Origin: Auraticoccus monumenti
GTDB taxonomy: Bacteria > Actinomycetota > Actinomycetes > Propionibacteriales > Propionibacteriaceae
Reading direction: 5' to 3'
DNA length: 64,000 bases
NCBI RefSeq assembly: GCF_900101785.1
Contig: NZ_LT629688.1
Location: 496,001-560,000 of the forward strand
Shown here: piece after piece, positions 8,780 through 17,292 of the stretch
Layout: each line of letters opens with the position of its first letter
Numbering within the stretch: the first letter of the stretch is position 1
Made by a program: the position numbers and the translations under genes
The notes under the pieces: model-generated
Seen by the model: only the letters and a program-made list of their open reading frames with translations
Told to the model about the DNA's origin: nothing
The model's database searches: none

Positions 8780-9415
8780 ATGACCGACAACCCGCTCCCG
8801 GTGCGCGAACGCACCGCCACCGAGCTCCTCGACCACCGCGTGCTGCTGCTGGACGGCGAGCTCGACGACGCCCTGGGGACCCAGCTCTGCGCCCAGCTCG
8901 TGCTGCTCTCCACCCGCGACCCGCGCACCGACATCGCCCTGTGGATCAACTCCCCGGGTGGTTCCGTGCCGGCGATGCTGGCCATCCGCGACACCATGGC
9001 CATGATCCCCAACGACGTCGCCACCCTGGCCCTGGGGATGGCGGCCAGCGCCGGGCAGTTCCTGCTCTGCTCCGGCGCCCGTGGCAAGCGCTACGTGCTG
9101 CCGCACAGCAAGGTCCTGCTGCACCAGGGCTCGGCCGGCATCGGTGGCTCGGCGGTGGACATCGAGCTGCAGGCCGAGGACCTCCGTGCCATGCGGGACA
9201 CGGTGATCGGGCTGATCGCCGAGGCGACCGGGCAGACCCCGGAGCGGGTCTTCGAGGACTCCCTGCGCGACCACTGGTACAGCGCCGAGGAGGCCGTCGC
9301 CTACGGCTTCGTGGACCAGGTGGTCACCTCCTTCGAGCAGGTGCGGCCCACCCGTCCCGGCGGCCTGGCCGGCCAGGCCGGGTTCGTGGCCAGCCTGCCG
9401 CAGGAGGTGCGGTGA
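8780..9415 (+). CDS. clpP: ATP-dependent Clp protease proteolytic subunit (ClpP-like, first of pair)
   Basis: 211 residues. The ClpP serine protease triad is complete: Ser90 in MAASAGQ, His115 in LLHQG, Asp164 in [22 protein letters not shown] is the conserved substrate-groove loop. GGGGAGG precedes the ATG. The stop overlaps the start of the second clpP by one base (TGATG), so the two subunits are made together and presumably form a mixed tetradecamer. The housekeeping neighbours tig and clpX are absent, marking this as an accessory ClpP pair comparable to clpP3-clpP4 of Streptomyces. Confidence 0.92.
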   Translation: MTDNPLPVRERTATELLDHRVLLLDGELDDALGTQLCAQLVLLSTRDPRTDIALWINSPGGSVPAMLAIRDTMAMIPNDVATLALGMAASAGQFLLCSGARGKRYVLPHSKVLLHQGSAGIGGSAVDIELQAEDLRAMRDTVIGLIAEATGQTPERVFEDSLRDHWYSAEEAVAYGFVDQVVTSFEQVRPTRPGGLAGQAGFVASLPQEVR

Positions 9416-10011
9416 TGAGCAGCTACACCATCCCCAACGTGATCAGCCGCAGCTCCCGCGGTGAGCGCGTGATGGACGTCTACAGCCGGCTGATGGAGGG
9501 CCGCATCATCTACCTCGGCACCGAGCTCGACGACGGCGTGGCCAACGCGCTGATCGCCCAGCTGCTCCACCTCGACGCCGAGGACCCCGACCAGGAGGTC
9601 AACCTCTACATCAACTCCCCCGGTGGCTCGGTGACCGCGATGTTCGCCCTCTACGACACCATGCGCTACACCCGGGCGCCGATCGCCACCACCTGCGTCG
9701 GGCAGGCCATCTCCACCGCCGCGGTGCTGCTAGCCGCCGGGGAACCCGGGCGCCGGTCGGTGCTGCCGCACGCGCGGGTGCTGCTGCACCAGCCCTCGGG
9801 TCAGGGCCGCGGCACCATCCCGGACCTGATCCTGGCCGCGGACGAGATCCTGCGGCTGCGCACCGACATGGAGGAGGTGCTGTCGGCCCACACCGGCCGC
9901 TCGCTGGAGGAGCTGCGCCGCGACACCGACCGCGACCGGGTGCTGCGGGCCTCCGAGGCGGTGGAGTACGGCCTGGCCGACTCGGTCATCCGGCTCCGCG
10001 AGGCGGCCTGA
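9415..10011 (+). CDS. clpP: ATP-dependent Clp protease proteolytic subunit (ClpP-like, second of pair)
   Basis: 198 residues. Ser100 in [12 protein letters not shown] (the usual QAAS is QAIS here), His125 in LLHQP and Asp174 in [13 protein letters not shown] make a complete triad; [11 protein letters not shown] is the groove loop. ClpX/ClpC-binding surface residues such as [14 protein letters not shown] look conventional. It is translationally coupled to the preceding clpP. Heteromeric assembly with the first subunit is expected from mycobacterial and streptomycete pairs but not shown by sequence. Confidence 0.92.
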   Translation: MSSYTIPNVISRSSRGERVMDVYSRLMEGRIIYLGTELDDGVANALIAQLLHLDAEDPDQEVNLYINSPGGSVTAMFALYDTMRYTRAPIATTCVGQAISTAAVLLAAGEPGRRSVLPHARVLLHQPSGQGRGTIPDLILAADEILRLRTDMEEVLSAHTGRSLEELRRDTDRDRVLRASEAVEYGLADSVIRLREAA

Positions 10012-10078
10012 CCGGGGCCCTGCCTGCTGGGAGTCGACGCGCGGAGCAGCGCGGCCTCCGGCAGCCCGGTACGGCACC

Positions 10079-10124
10079 AACGGCGTCACTCCTGCACCGA
10101 GCTCGGTGCGGAGGTGACGCCGTT
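10079..10124. repeat. Dispersed hairpin family 1, copy 2 (also possible terminator)
   Basis: 46-bp palindrome with 23-bp arms and no loop, beginning AACGGCGTCACTCCTGCACC and centred on GAGCTC; only three mismatches between arms by hand. It lies after the second clpP and before the convergent Xre gene, so it may stop transcription from both sides. Almost the same left arm recurs at 62307-62352. Confidence 0.75.
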
Positions 10125-10281
10125 CTGGTGCCCGCCCGTGGCCCCGCAGGATCGGCCACGGTTCGTGACCTCGCTCGGGTGGCTCTGTGGTGCACGGGCA
10201 CGCGGCACGCGGACACGGCTGGCGCGTGGCCAGCTCGCGACCCCGGGCGGTCCGCCTCCTACCAGCGCAGGGGCTGGCGAC

Positions 10282-10701
10282 TCAGGCGGCGAGGGCGACG
10301 GGGCCGCGGAGCGGGGAGCCGCTGACCCGGCGGTCCGAGGCCAGGTCGTTCACCACGCCGGTGGTCAGGTCGAGCAGGGTGAGACCGACGGCCCCGGCGA
10401 CCGCGGCGAGGATCTCCGAGGAGGGGTCCTTGAGACCGCGCTCGAGCTCGGAGAGGTACTGGGTGGACACACCGGCCCGCGCGGACGTCTCCGCCAGGGT
10501 CTCCCCCAGCGCGTGCCTGCGGTCCCGGAGCCGGCGGCCGGTCACCTCGCGCCAGAGCGGCTCGACCACCGGACGGCTCGGACCCGGGCGCCGGGCGCGG
10601 CCGCCTTCCGACCCGCGGTCGAGGGGACGCCGGCCGGCCCGGTCGCGGCGCACGGTGTCGTGCTGGTCGAGGTGGCGGTCCAGCGGCACGAGGTCTCCCA
10701 T
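10282..10701 (-). CDS. Xre-type regulator resembling ClgR/PopR
   Basis: 139 residues. The HTH at about residues 55-110, WREVTGRRLRDRRHALGETL followed by SARAGVSTQYLSELERGLKD and [17 protein letters not shown], closely matches the ClgR/PopR family, which activates clp genes in actinobacteria. The C-terminus ends VALAA; an Ala-Ala-type tail is the degradation signal by which ClgR and PopR are cleared by Clp protease, so feedback through the adjacent ClpP pair is plausible. ATG 10701 has TACCGT 6 nt upstream; a longer form starting at 10773 has no support. Confidence 0.82.
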   Translation of the reverse strand: MGDLVPLDRHLDQHDTVRRDRAGRRPLDRGSEGGRARRPGPSRPVVEPLWREVTGRRLRDRRHALGETLAETSARAGVSTQYLSELERGLKDPSSEILAAVAGAVGLTLLDLTTGVVNDLASDRRVSGSPLRGPVALAA

Positions 10702-10965
10702 GGGCCCACGGTAGGTCGCGGCGTCCGCGACGGGCAGCCTGTTCCGCTCACAGCGGATCCCTGCGCGGGCCAACGGCCCTCCAGCGCTGGCCTGTCCGTC
10801 GCCGAGGCGGCGAACCTGCCGTCGGGGCGGTGACGCCGGAGAAAGCCGTGGCTCTGACGTCGGAGCTCAGCCTGCAACCCGCAGGACCCTGAGGTCACGG
10901 CGACGACCCGTCGCCACGGCGACTCGCAGGTGAGGAGGACGCCGCGGCGGCCGCCGAGCCGCGGA

Positions 10966-11613
10966 TCACCCCCGGCGGACGCCCTGCTCGAGGGCGAAGA
11001 TCACCGCGTGCACCCGGTCCCGCGCCCCCAGCTTGGCCAGCAGCCGGTTGACGTGGGTCTTCACCGTCGACTCCTCCACCACCAGGGTGGCGGCGATCTC
11101 GGGGTTGCTCAGCCCCTCGCCCACCAGGGCCAGCACCTCCCGCTCGCGGGCGGTCAGGGTGCCCAGCCGGGCGTCCGGCTCCCGCGGCAGCGCCGGGCGC
11201 GCCAGCTCCATCAGCCGGCGGGTCACCCGGGGTGAGGTGACGCCCTCGCCCCGGGCCACCGCGTGGACGGCACTGCGCAGCTCGGCCGGGCGGGCGCTCT
11301 TGAGCAGGAAGCCCGCCGCCCCGGCCCGGATGGCGTCGAAGGCGTACTCGTCCAGGTCGAAGGTGGTCAGCACCAGGACCCGCACCTGCGGCAGCTCGGC
11401 GGTGATGCGGGTGGTGGCCTGGATGCCGTCCGTGCCGGGCATCCGGACGTCCATCAGCACCACGTCGGGTCGGTGCTCGTGGGCCATCCGCAGCGCGGTC
11501 GCGCCGTCTCCCGCCTCGGCGACCACGGTCAGCCCGTCGTCGGCCTCCAGCGCCATCCGGATCCCCATCCGCACCAGGTCCTGGTCGTCGACCAGCAGCA
11601 CCCGCACGCTCAC
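10966..11613 (-). CDS. NarL/LuxR-family response regulator
   Basis: 215 residues. Receiver domain 1-120 with acidic pair Asp9/Asp10, phospho-acceptor Asp55 in VLMDVRMPG, Thr82/83 and the conserved Lys in FLLKSARP. The C-terminal LuxR HTH (about 150-210) reads LTAREREVLALVGEGLSN and EIAATLVVEESTVKTHVNRL. It overlaps the kinase gene by 4 bp and is translated after it. Actinobacterial systems of this type often control neighbouring membrane or transporter genes; no target site is visible. Confidence 0.93.
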   Translation of the reverse strand: MSVRVLLVDDQDLVRMGIRMALEADDGLTVVAEAGDGATALRMAHEHRPDVVLMDVRMPGTDGIQATTRITAELPQVRVLVLTTFDLDEYAFDAIRAGAAGFLLKSARPAELRSAVHAVARGEGVTSPRVTRRLMELARPALPREPDARLGTLTAREREVLALVGEGLSNPEIAATLVVEESTVKTHVNRLLAKLGARDRVHAVIFALEQGVRRG

Positions 11614-13145
11614 GAACCCACCCCCGCAGCCGCGGTCACCGGGTCGCGGTGCGGTTCGGGCAGCGGGATCAGCGCCCGCACCCGCCAGCCACCGCCGTCG
11701 CGGGGTCCGACCTCCAGCACGCCGCCGACGGCTGCGACGCGCTCGCGCATCCCCAGCAGCCCCCGCCCGGGACCGACCCGGCCGCCGTCGACCCCGCCGC
11801 CACCTGAGCCACCGACCGCTGTCGCCCCGGCACCCGCACCACCGACAGCCGCACCACCGACGGCCGGACCACCGCTCGACGTGGGACCGGTCCCGTCGTC
11901 GGTGACCTCGACCTCGAGGTGCCGGCCGACGGCGACCACCAGCACCCGCACCCGGCGTGGCTGCCGGCTGTGGCGCAGCACGTTGGTCAGCGACTCCTGC
12001 ACCAGCCGGTACACGGTCAGCCCCAGCGTGGGCGGCAGCTCCAGGCCCGGCTCGTAGGTGGCGGCCACCGGGAGCCCCACCGCCCGCAGCTCGGCCACCA
12101 GGGCCGGCAGGTCACCCAGTCCCGGCGTCGGACGTCGCTCCCCCGTGTCGTCGGGGTCGAGCACCCGCAGCGCCTGCCGCATCTCCACCAGGGCCTCCCG
12201 GCCGGTCTCGGCGGCCTGGGCGCTGGCGGCGCGGACGCGGTCGACGTCGACGGTCTCGCTGGCCCCGTCGGACAGGGCGACCATGATCGAGAGGCTGTGC
12301 GCGACCACGTCGTGCATCTCCCGGGCGATCCGGCTGCGCTCCTCGGCCACCGCCAGCCGGGCCCGCTGGTCGCGCTCGCGCTCGAGGTCGCGGGCCCGGT
12401 CGACCAGGGACTGCACGTAGCGGCGTCGGGCCCCCACGTTGGTCCCGACCAGCGTGACCACCACCAGCCCCAGCACGAGCAGCGCGCCGGCGCCCAGGTC
12501 GTACACCGGCCCCTGGGTGGTGGGGTCGGGCGCCACGGTGAGGAGCCCCGAGGTCTCCAGCAGCCCCAGGGCGCCCAGGCCGGTCACGGTCGCCAGGCCG
12601 GCGGCGGAGACCGCCAGGCCCCGCCAGGCCGCCGTGGCGGAGCGGTGCACGGCGAGCGTGTAGAGCGCCACGGCGACGACGAACAGGAGGTCCCCGCCGG
12701 TCAGCGGGATCAGCACCAGCGTCCCGACCAGGCCCACCCCCAGCGTCAGCCGAGGGTGCAGGCGGCGCACCAGCACCGCCGCCAGTCCCACCTGGAACCC
12801 CGCCCAGTCGAGCAGCAGGCTGGACCCCTCGGTGGCGATCAGGCTGAGCAGGGAGCCGACGGCCTGCGTCAGGGCGAAGCAGAGCGCCAGCACCAGCTCG
12901 ACCAGCCAGGGACGGCGGTGCCACCACCGGCGCGGCGCCCGGGCCACCCCGACGGCGTCGGCGCTCCCCGTGAGCGGAGAGCCGCTCGCCAGGAACCCGG
13001 TCGACGTCGTGGCGGAGCCGGTCGTCGCGGCCGCCGTCGTGGAGGCGTCGGTCGCCGTCCTCGTCGGGGAACCGGTCACGGTCGGCGCGGGACCGCTCGC
13101 CGTCGCGGCGCGGTCGGTCGTCGCCGGGTCGGTCACGTGGTCCAC
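11610..13145 (-). CDS. Sensor histidine kinase (HisKA_3 type)
   Basis: 511 residues. A Thr/Ala/Ser-rich cytoplasmic N-terminus of about 75 residues precedes five or six membrane helices (about 80-245), then the dimerisation box RSRIAREMHDVVAHSLSIM with phospho-accepting His, and a HATPase domain with DDGTGP and GRGLLGMRERV. A glycine/alanine-rich insertion (GGPAVGGAAVGGAGAGATAV) sits between the N and G boxes of the ATPase, which is unusual and could be a low-complexity expansion. GTG 13145 has TAGAGT 6 nt upstream. Partner of the adjoining NarL-type regulator. Confidence 0.92.
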   Translation of the reverse strand: MDHVTDPATTDRAATASGPAPTVTGSPTRTATDASTTAAATTGSATTSTGFLASGSPLTGSADAVGVARAPRRWWHRRPWLVELVLALCFALTQAVGSLLSLIATEGSSLLLDWAGFQVGLAAVLVRRLHPRLTLGVGLVGTLVLIPLTGGDLLFVVAVALYTLAVHRSATAAWRGLAVSAAGLATVTGLGALGLLETSGLLTVAPDPTTQGPVYDLGAGALLVLGLVVVTLVGTNVGARRRYVQSLVDRARDLERERDQRARLAVAEERSRIAREMHDVVAHSLSIMVALSDGASETVDVDRVRAASAQAAETGREALVEMRQALRVLDPDDTGERRPTPGLGDLPALVAELRAVGLPVAATYEPGLELPPTLGLTVYRLVQESLTNVLRHSRQPRRVRVLVVAVGRHLEVEVTDDGTGPTSSGGPAVGGAAVGGAGAGATAVGGSGGGGVDGGRVGPGRGLLGMRERVAAVGGVLEVGPRDGGGWRVRALIPLPEPHRDPVTAAAGVGS

Positions 13146-13303
13146 GGCGTCACTCTAGGAAGGCGGGACGAGTCGGCGCGTCCACCGTCGCGTGGAGGTC
13201 GGTCGACCCCGTCTCCACCCTGGGGTGGATCCTGCTCCGCGCCGGGTGGAAGAACGCCGCAGCACGGTGCGCAGCAGCCCCGCGGCTGCCTAGCGTGACC
13301 GTC

Positions 13304-14299
13304 ATGAACCAGCCCCAGGCCCTTCCCGTGGCCTCCCCCACCTTCGCCGACGCCCCGACGCCTCCTCCTGACGTGGCCTTCCACCGCCTCGGGGTCGTGG
13401 CCGGGTCCCGCGGCTGGCGGCCGCTGCTCGTGCTGCTGCTGGCCGCCGTCCTCTACGCCGCCTCCGGCCTCCTCCTGGTGACGGCCGCGGTCGCGGTCGA
13501 CGCGATCACGGGGTCCACGGTCAGCGACCGGGTGCTGGCGCTGGACATGAACGACCCGTACGCCTTCGTCTCCGGGTTCGCGCTGATCGCCCTGATGCTG
13601 CCCGCGCTGCTGCTGGCCCGACGGATCCTCGGACCCCGCCCGGTCGGCCTGCTGTCCTCGGTGACCGGACGGCTGCGCTGGCGCTGGCTGGGGCGGGCGC
13701 TCCTGATCAGCGTCGCGGTGTACGTCGTCGGGCTCACGCTGCAGCTGGTGCTCCTCGACCCGCTGACCGGCGTCCCGCTGACCGCGGCACGGTTCATCCC
13801 GTCGGCCTGGGTGTTCCTGCTGGGGGCCGTGCTGCTGGTGCCCCTGCAGGCGGCGGCGGAGGAGTACGTCTTCCGCGGCGGCCTGATGCAGCTGGTCGGG
13901 GGCTGGCTGCGCCACCCCGCGTTCGCCGTCGTGCTGCCCGTGCCGCTGTTCGTGGTGGGCCACGGGTACGACGTGCTGGGTCAGACCGGGATCGCCGTGT
14001 TCGCCCTGCTGACCGGCTGGCTCACCTGGCGCACCGGCGGGCTGGAGGCGGCGATCGCGCTGCACGTGGTGAACAACGGCCTGCTCACCGTGATGCAGGC
14101 CGTCGGCTGGGCCGATCCCAACGTCACCGACATCACGGTGCCGGCGTTCGTGGCGTCGCTGGTGGTGCAGGGCCTGGCGGCGTGGCTGCTGGTCCGCAGC
14201 GCCGACCGGATGGGCGTCCAGCGCACCCGGCCGGCGCTCGCCCCGCTGCCGGCACCCCGCCCGGCGCCGGCGCCGGTCGCCCTGGAGACGTCGTCCTGA
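13304..14299 (+). CDS. CPBP-family intramembrane glutamic endopeptidase
   Basis: 331 residues with about eight membrane helices. CPBP/Abi motifs are all present: EEYVFRG (EExxxR) near residue 186, FVVGHGYD (FxxxH) and HVVNN (HxxxN). Members process prenylated peptides or immunity-related substrates. ATG 13304 is preceded by TAGCGT and 7 nt. It is divergent from the histidine kinase with about 160 bp between starts, so it is a candidate target of that two-component system. Confidence 0.9.
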   Translation: MNQPQALPVASPTFADAPTPPPDVAFHRLGVVAGSRGWRPLLVLLLAAVLYAASGLLLVTAAVAVDAITGSTVSDRVLALDMNDPYAFVSGFALIALMLPALLLARRILGPRPVGLLSSVTGRLRWRWLGRALLISVAVYVVGLTLQLVLLDPLTGVPLTAARFIPSAWVFLLGAVLLVPLQAAAEEYVFRGGLMQLVGGWLRHPAFAVVLPVPLFVVGHGYDVLGQTGIAVFALLTGWLTWRTGGLEAAIALHVVNNGLLTVMQAVGWADPNVTDITVPAFVASLVVQGLAAWLLVRSADRMGVQRTRPALAPLPAPRPAPAPVALETSS

Positions 14300-14439
14300 G
14301 ACGCCCTTCCCGACCGGCCGTCCCTGCACCGCCGGGCCGGCCGGTGACCCGGCCTCGCGTCCCTGCGGGCCCCGGCACGGCGGGCGGGCCCGGGGTCGAG
14401 GGGCGCCGGGGGCCGCCGGGCGCCGGTAGATTCCCCCGG

Positions 14440-15558
14440 GTGACTGTCACCGTGCGCTCCATCACCACCGCCGAGCACCTGGCCTTCGTCGAGGGCCTGG
14501 CCTCGGCCAGCTACCTGCAGACCCCCGCCTGGGCCGGCGCCAAGCCGGAGTGGACGAGTGAGTCGCTGGGCTGGTTCGACGGCTCGACGATGGTCGGGGC
14601 GGCGCTGGTGCTCTACCGCCAGCTGCCCCGGTTCAAGCGCTACCTGGCCTACCTCCCCGAGGGGCCGCTGCTGGACTGGGACACCGACCGCCTCGGTGAG
14701 CTGCTGGCACCGATGACCCGGCACCTCAAGCGACGCGGGGCCTTCGGCGTCCGGATCGGGCCGCCGCTGGTCTGGCGCACCTGGCACGCCGCCACCATCA
14801 AGGCCGCCGTGGCCGACGAGTCCGTGCGCTCCCTCACCGAGGTCCGCCCCGACGTCACCGACCCGGTGGCCACCCGCGCCCACAACCAGCTCCGCAGCCT
14901 GGGGTGGCTGCCGCCCAAGCCCGACGGCGAGGGCTTCGCCGCCGGTCAGCCGACGTACCGGTTCTGGGTGCGGCTGACCGGGCAGAGCGAGGAGTCGCTG
15001 CTCAAGGGCATGAACCAGCTGTGGCGGCGCAACATCAAGAAGGCCGACAAGTCCGGGGTGACCGTCCGGGTCGGGGACCGCTCGGACCTGGCCACCTTCC
15101 ACGCCGTCTACGCCGAGACCGCCCGGCGCGACGGCTTCACCCCGCGGCCGCTGTCCTACTTCGAGACGATGTTCGACGCGCTGCAGCCCGAGGCCGAGGA
15201 CCGGATCCGGCTGTACCTGGCCGAGCACGAGGGCGACCTGGTGGCTGCGACGATCTGGACCCGGGTGGGTGGCCACGTCTGGTACGCCTACGGCGCCTCC
15301 ACCTCGGCGAAGCGGGACGTCCGCGGCTCCAACGCCGTCCAGTGGCAGATGATGCGCGACGCCCTGGCCGCCGGCGCCGACGTCTACGACCTGCGCGGGA
15401 TCACCGACTCGGTGGCCAACGACGACCCGCACCTCGGGCTGATCCAGTTCAAGGTGGGCACCGGCGGGGAGGCCTACACCTACCTCGGCGAGTGGGACCT
15501 CCCGCTGAACCGGCTGCTGTACAAGGCCTTCGACGTCTACATGGCCCGTCGCGGCTGA
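14440..15558 (+). CDS. FemX/FemAB-like peptidoglycan bridge aminoacyltransferase
   Basis: 372 residues with the duplicated GNAT fold of Fem ligases. [14 protein letters not shown] at the N-terminus, [16 protein letters not shown] at about residues 198-213 (the lipid-II/tRNA interaction helix) and YDLRGITDS with [19 protein letters not shown] near the C-terminus are family hallmarks. It would attach amino acids from aminoacyl-tRNA to the lipid II stem peptide. The coiled-coil seryl-tRNA-like insert of staphylococcal FemA is absent, as in FemX. GTG 14440 follows TAGATT by 7 nt. Confidence 0.88.
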   Translation: MTVTVRSITTAEHLAFVEGLASASYLQTPAWAGAKPEWTSESLGWFDGSTMVGAALVLYRQLPRFKRYLAYLPEGPLLDWDTDRLGELLAPMTRHLKRRGAFGVRIGPPLVWRTWHAATIKAAVADESVRSLTEVRPDVTDPVATRAHNQLRSLGWLPPKPDGEGFAAGQPTYRFWVRLTGQSEESLLKGMNQLWRRNIKKADKSGVTVRVGDRSDLATFHAVYAETARRDGFTPRPLSYFETMFDALQPEAEDRIRLYLAEHEGDLVAATIWTRVGGHVWYAYGASTSAKRDVRGSNAVQWQMMRDALAAGADVYDLRGITDSVANDDPHLGLIQFKVGTGGEAYTYLGEWDLPLNRLLYKAFDVYMARRG

Positions 15559-15573
15559 GGCCCGCCGTCCGGT

Positions 15574-15609
15574 GTGCACTGCTGCTGCGCAGTCGCAGCA
15601 GGAGTGCAC
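15574..15609. promoter_or_regulatory. 36-bp palindrome upstream of tetR: operator or femX terminator
   Basis: Outer arms GTGCACT/AGTGCAC and inner arms CTGCTGCG/CGCAGCAG surround a CAGT loop; only one position (G opposite G) fails to pair. It begins 15 bp after the femX stop and ends 14 bp before the -10 of the TetR gene, so it could be the TetR operator, the femX terminator, or both. Confidence 0.6.
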
Positions 15610-15636
15610 TCCGGGAGCGCCGGTACGATCCAGGGC

Positions 15637-16188
15637 GTGTCACGTCCGCCGGTCGCCCGGGCCAAGGTGCTGCGTGCCTTCGTCGAGATCCTGCTCAGCG
15701 AGGGCGAGTCGGCAACCACGATGGAGGCCGTCGCCGCCCGCGCCGGCGTCACCAAGGGCGGCCTGCTCTACCACTTCGGCTCCCGCGACGCCCTGGTCCA
15801 GGGGCTGCTGGAGCGGCTGGACGAGCTCGGCGAGGCGGACGTCGCGGCGATGCGCAGCGCCCCCGAGGGACCGGTCGACTACTACCTGCGCACCTCCGAC
15901 GTCACCAGCTCGGTCGAGTTCAACGAGCTCTTCATCGCCGCCTCCCGGCTCACCAAGGAGGCCGGTCTGCAGGCCCGGGCCCGGCTGCGCGCCCTGGAGA
16001 CGCGCTGGCTGGAGCTGCTGACCGAGGCCATCGGCGACGACGCCCGAGCCCGGCTGGTGCTGCTGCTCGGCGACGGCCTCTACCTGCAGGGCATGATCGC
16101 CGACACCCCCGGCCAGCCGGCCGGCAGCGGGCAGCTGGACCTCGTGCTGCCCCTGGTGGAGCAGCTGCTCGCGACGGAGGGGACATGA
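15637..16188 (+). CDS. TetR-family transcriptional regulator
   Basis: 183 residues. [29 protein letters not shown], with the TKGGLLYHF recognition helix common in fatty-acid/efflux TetR proteins. The rest matches the general TetR C-terminal alpha-helical domain. GTG 15637 has TACGAT (15624-15629) 7 nt before it. Its stop overlaps the start of the uracil-DNA glycosylase gene (ATGA), so regulator and repair enzyme form one operon; the palindrome at 15574-15609 is its likely binding site. Confidence 0.9.
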   Translation: MSRPPVARAKVLRAFVEILLSEGESATTMEAVAARAGVTKGGLLYHFGSRDALVQGLLERLDELGEADVAAMRSAPEGPVDYYLRTSDVTSSVEFNELFIAASRLTKEAGLQARARLRALETRWLELLTEAIGDDARARLVLLLGDGLYLQGMIADTPGQPAGSGQLDLVLPLVEQLLATEGT

Positions 16189-17018
16189 CCTCCGAGGACG
16201 ACCTGCGGCCGCACCCGGTGACCGGCCAGCTCTTCCCCTCACCGGTGCCGCCGGGGACCGGGTGGCCGGGCGACCCGGCCGAGCCGGAGACGCCGGTGGC
16301 CGGCAGCGAGCCCGAGGTGCTCGACCTCGCCAGGGGCTGCACCGACCTGGCCGAGCTGGAGGCCCGCAGCTCGGTCTGCCGGGCCTGCCCCCGGCTGGTG
16401 GCCTGGCGGGAGCAGGTGGCCACCACCGGGCGCCGCGCCTCCTTCGCCGACCAGCCCTACTGGGGACGTCCGGGCCCCGGATTCGGCGACCGCGCACCGC
16501 GGATCCTGGTGGTCGGGCTGGCCCCGGCGGCCAACGGCAGCAACCGGACCGGGCGTCTGTTCACCGGCGACCGCAGCGGGGACTGGATCTACGCCGCCCT
16601 GCACCGGGCCGGGTGGGCGAACCAGCCGCACAGCACCTCCGCCGCCGACGGGCTGGCGCTGACGGAGGTCCGGATCGTGCCGGCGGTCCGCTGCGCCCCG
16701 CCGGCCAACAAGCCCACCCCGGACGAGCGCCGTACCTGCGGGCACTGGCTGGACCGGGAGGTGCAGCTGACCGCGGACACCGTCCGCTCGGTCCTGGCCC
16801 TCGGCTCGATCGCCTGGGACGCCGCCCTCTCCTCGGCCCGCCGCGTCGGCTGGGGCGTCGCGCGGCCCAAGCCGGTCTTCGGGCACGCCCGGGTGGTGGA
16901 GCTCGGTGGACCCCACGGTCCGGTGCGACTGGTCGGCAGCTACCACGTCAGCCAGCAGAACACGTTCACCGGACGCCTCACCGAGCCCATGCTGGACGCC
17001 GCCCTGGCCCTGCTCTGA
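16185..17018 (+). CDS. Family 5 (UdgB-type) uracil-DNA glycosylase
   Basis: 277 residues. The four Cys of the [4Fe-4S] cluster are Cys65, Cys68, Cys170 and Cys185. Family-5 motifs are clear: [19 protein letters not shown] around residues 111-129 (without the catalytic Asp of family 1) and [16 protein letters not shown] near the C-terminus. It removes uracil, and usually hypoxanthine and ethenocytosine, from DNA, relevant in a GC-rich genome with frequent cytosine deamination. Translationally coupled to the upstream TetR gene. Confidence 0.95.
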   Translation: MTSEDDLRPHPVTGQLFPSPVPPGTGWPGDPAEPETPVAGSEPEVLDLARGCTDLAELEARSSVCRACPRLVAWREQVATTGRRASFADQPYWGRPGPGFGDRAPRILVVGLAPAANGSNRTGRLFTGDRSGDWIYAALHRAGWANQPHSTSAADGLALTEVRIVPAVRCAPPANKPTPDERRTCGHWLDREVQLTADTVRSVLALGSIAWDAALSSARRVGWGVARPKPVFGHARVVELGGPHGPVRLVGSYHVSQQNTFTGRLTEPMLDAALALL

Positions 17019-17054
17019 CGGTCCACGCCCGCCGTCGGCTCGCACGAGCCGGCC

Positions 17055-17070
17055 GGCGAGGATCCTCGCC
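17055..17070. terminator. Perfect palindrome after the glycosylase gene
   Basis: GGCGAGGATCCTCGCC, a perfect 16-bp palindrome 36 bp after the stop codon, without a T-tract. Likely transcription end of the tetR-udg operon. Confidence 0.45.
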
Positions 17071-17292
17071 GTCGCCCTGGGCTGGCGGCGCGCCCGGTCC
17101 TCCTCGAACCGGCCGCGGCGGCAGCGCCGGTGGCCCGCGCACCAGCCCGCGTCGACGGCCGGAGGTGGACTCGAGCGCTGTCAGGGGTCGGTACTAGCCT
17201 CGTCGCAGTGGCGCCGCGGAGCGCCCGGACGGAGCTTCGGAGATGGGGACAGCGGTGCCGGGAGGACGCGGACCAGGTCGGGGAGGCGCGGC

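Noticed and set aside
11919-13298. 459-codon open frame opposite the histidine kinase
   Set aside because: His/Gln/Arg/Gly-rich antisense frame without motifs; the kinase on the other strand has all catalytic boxes.
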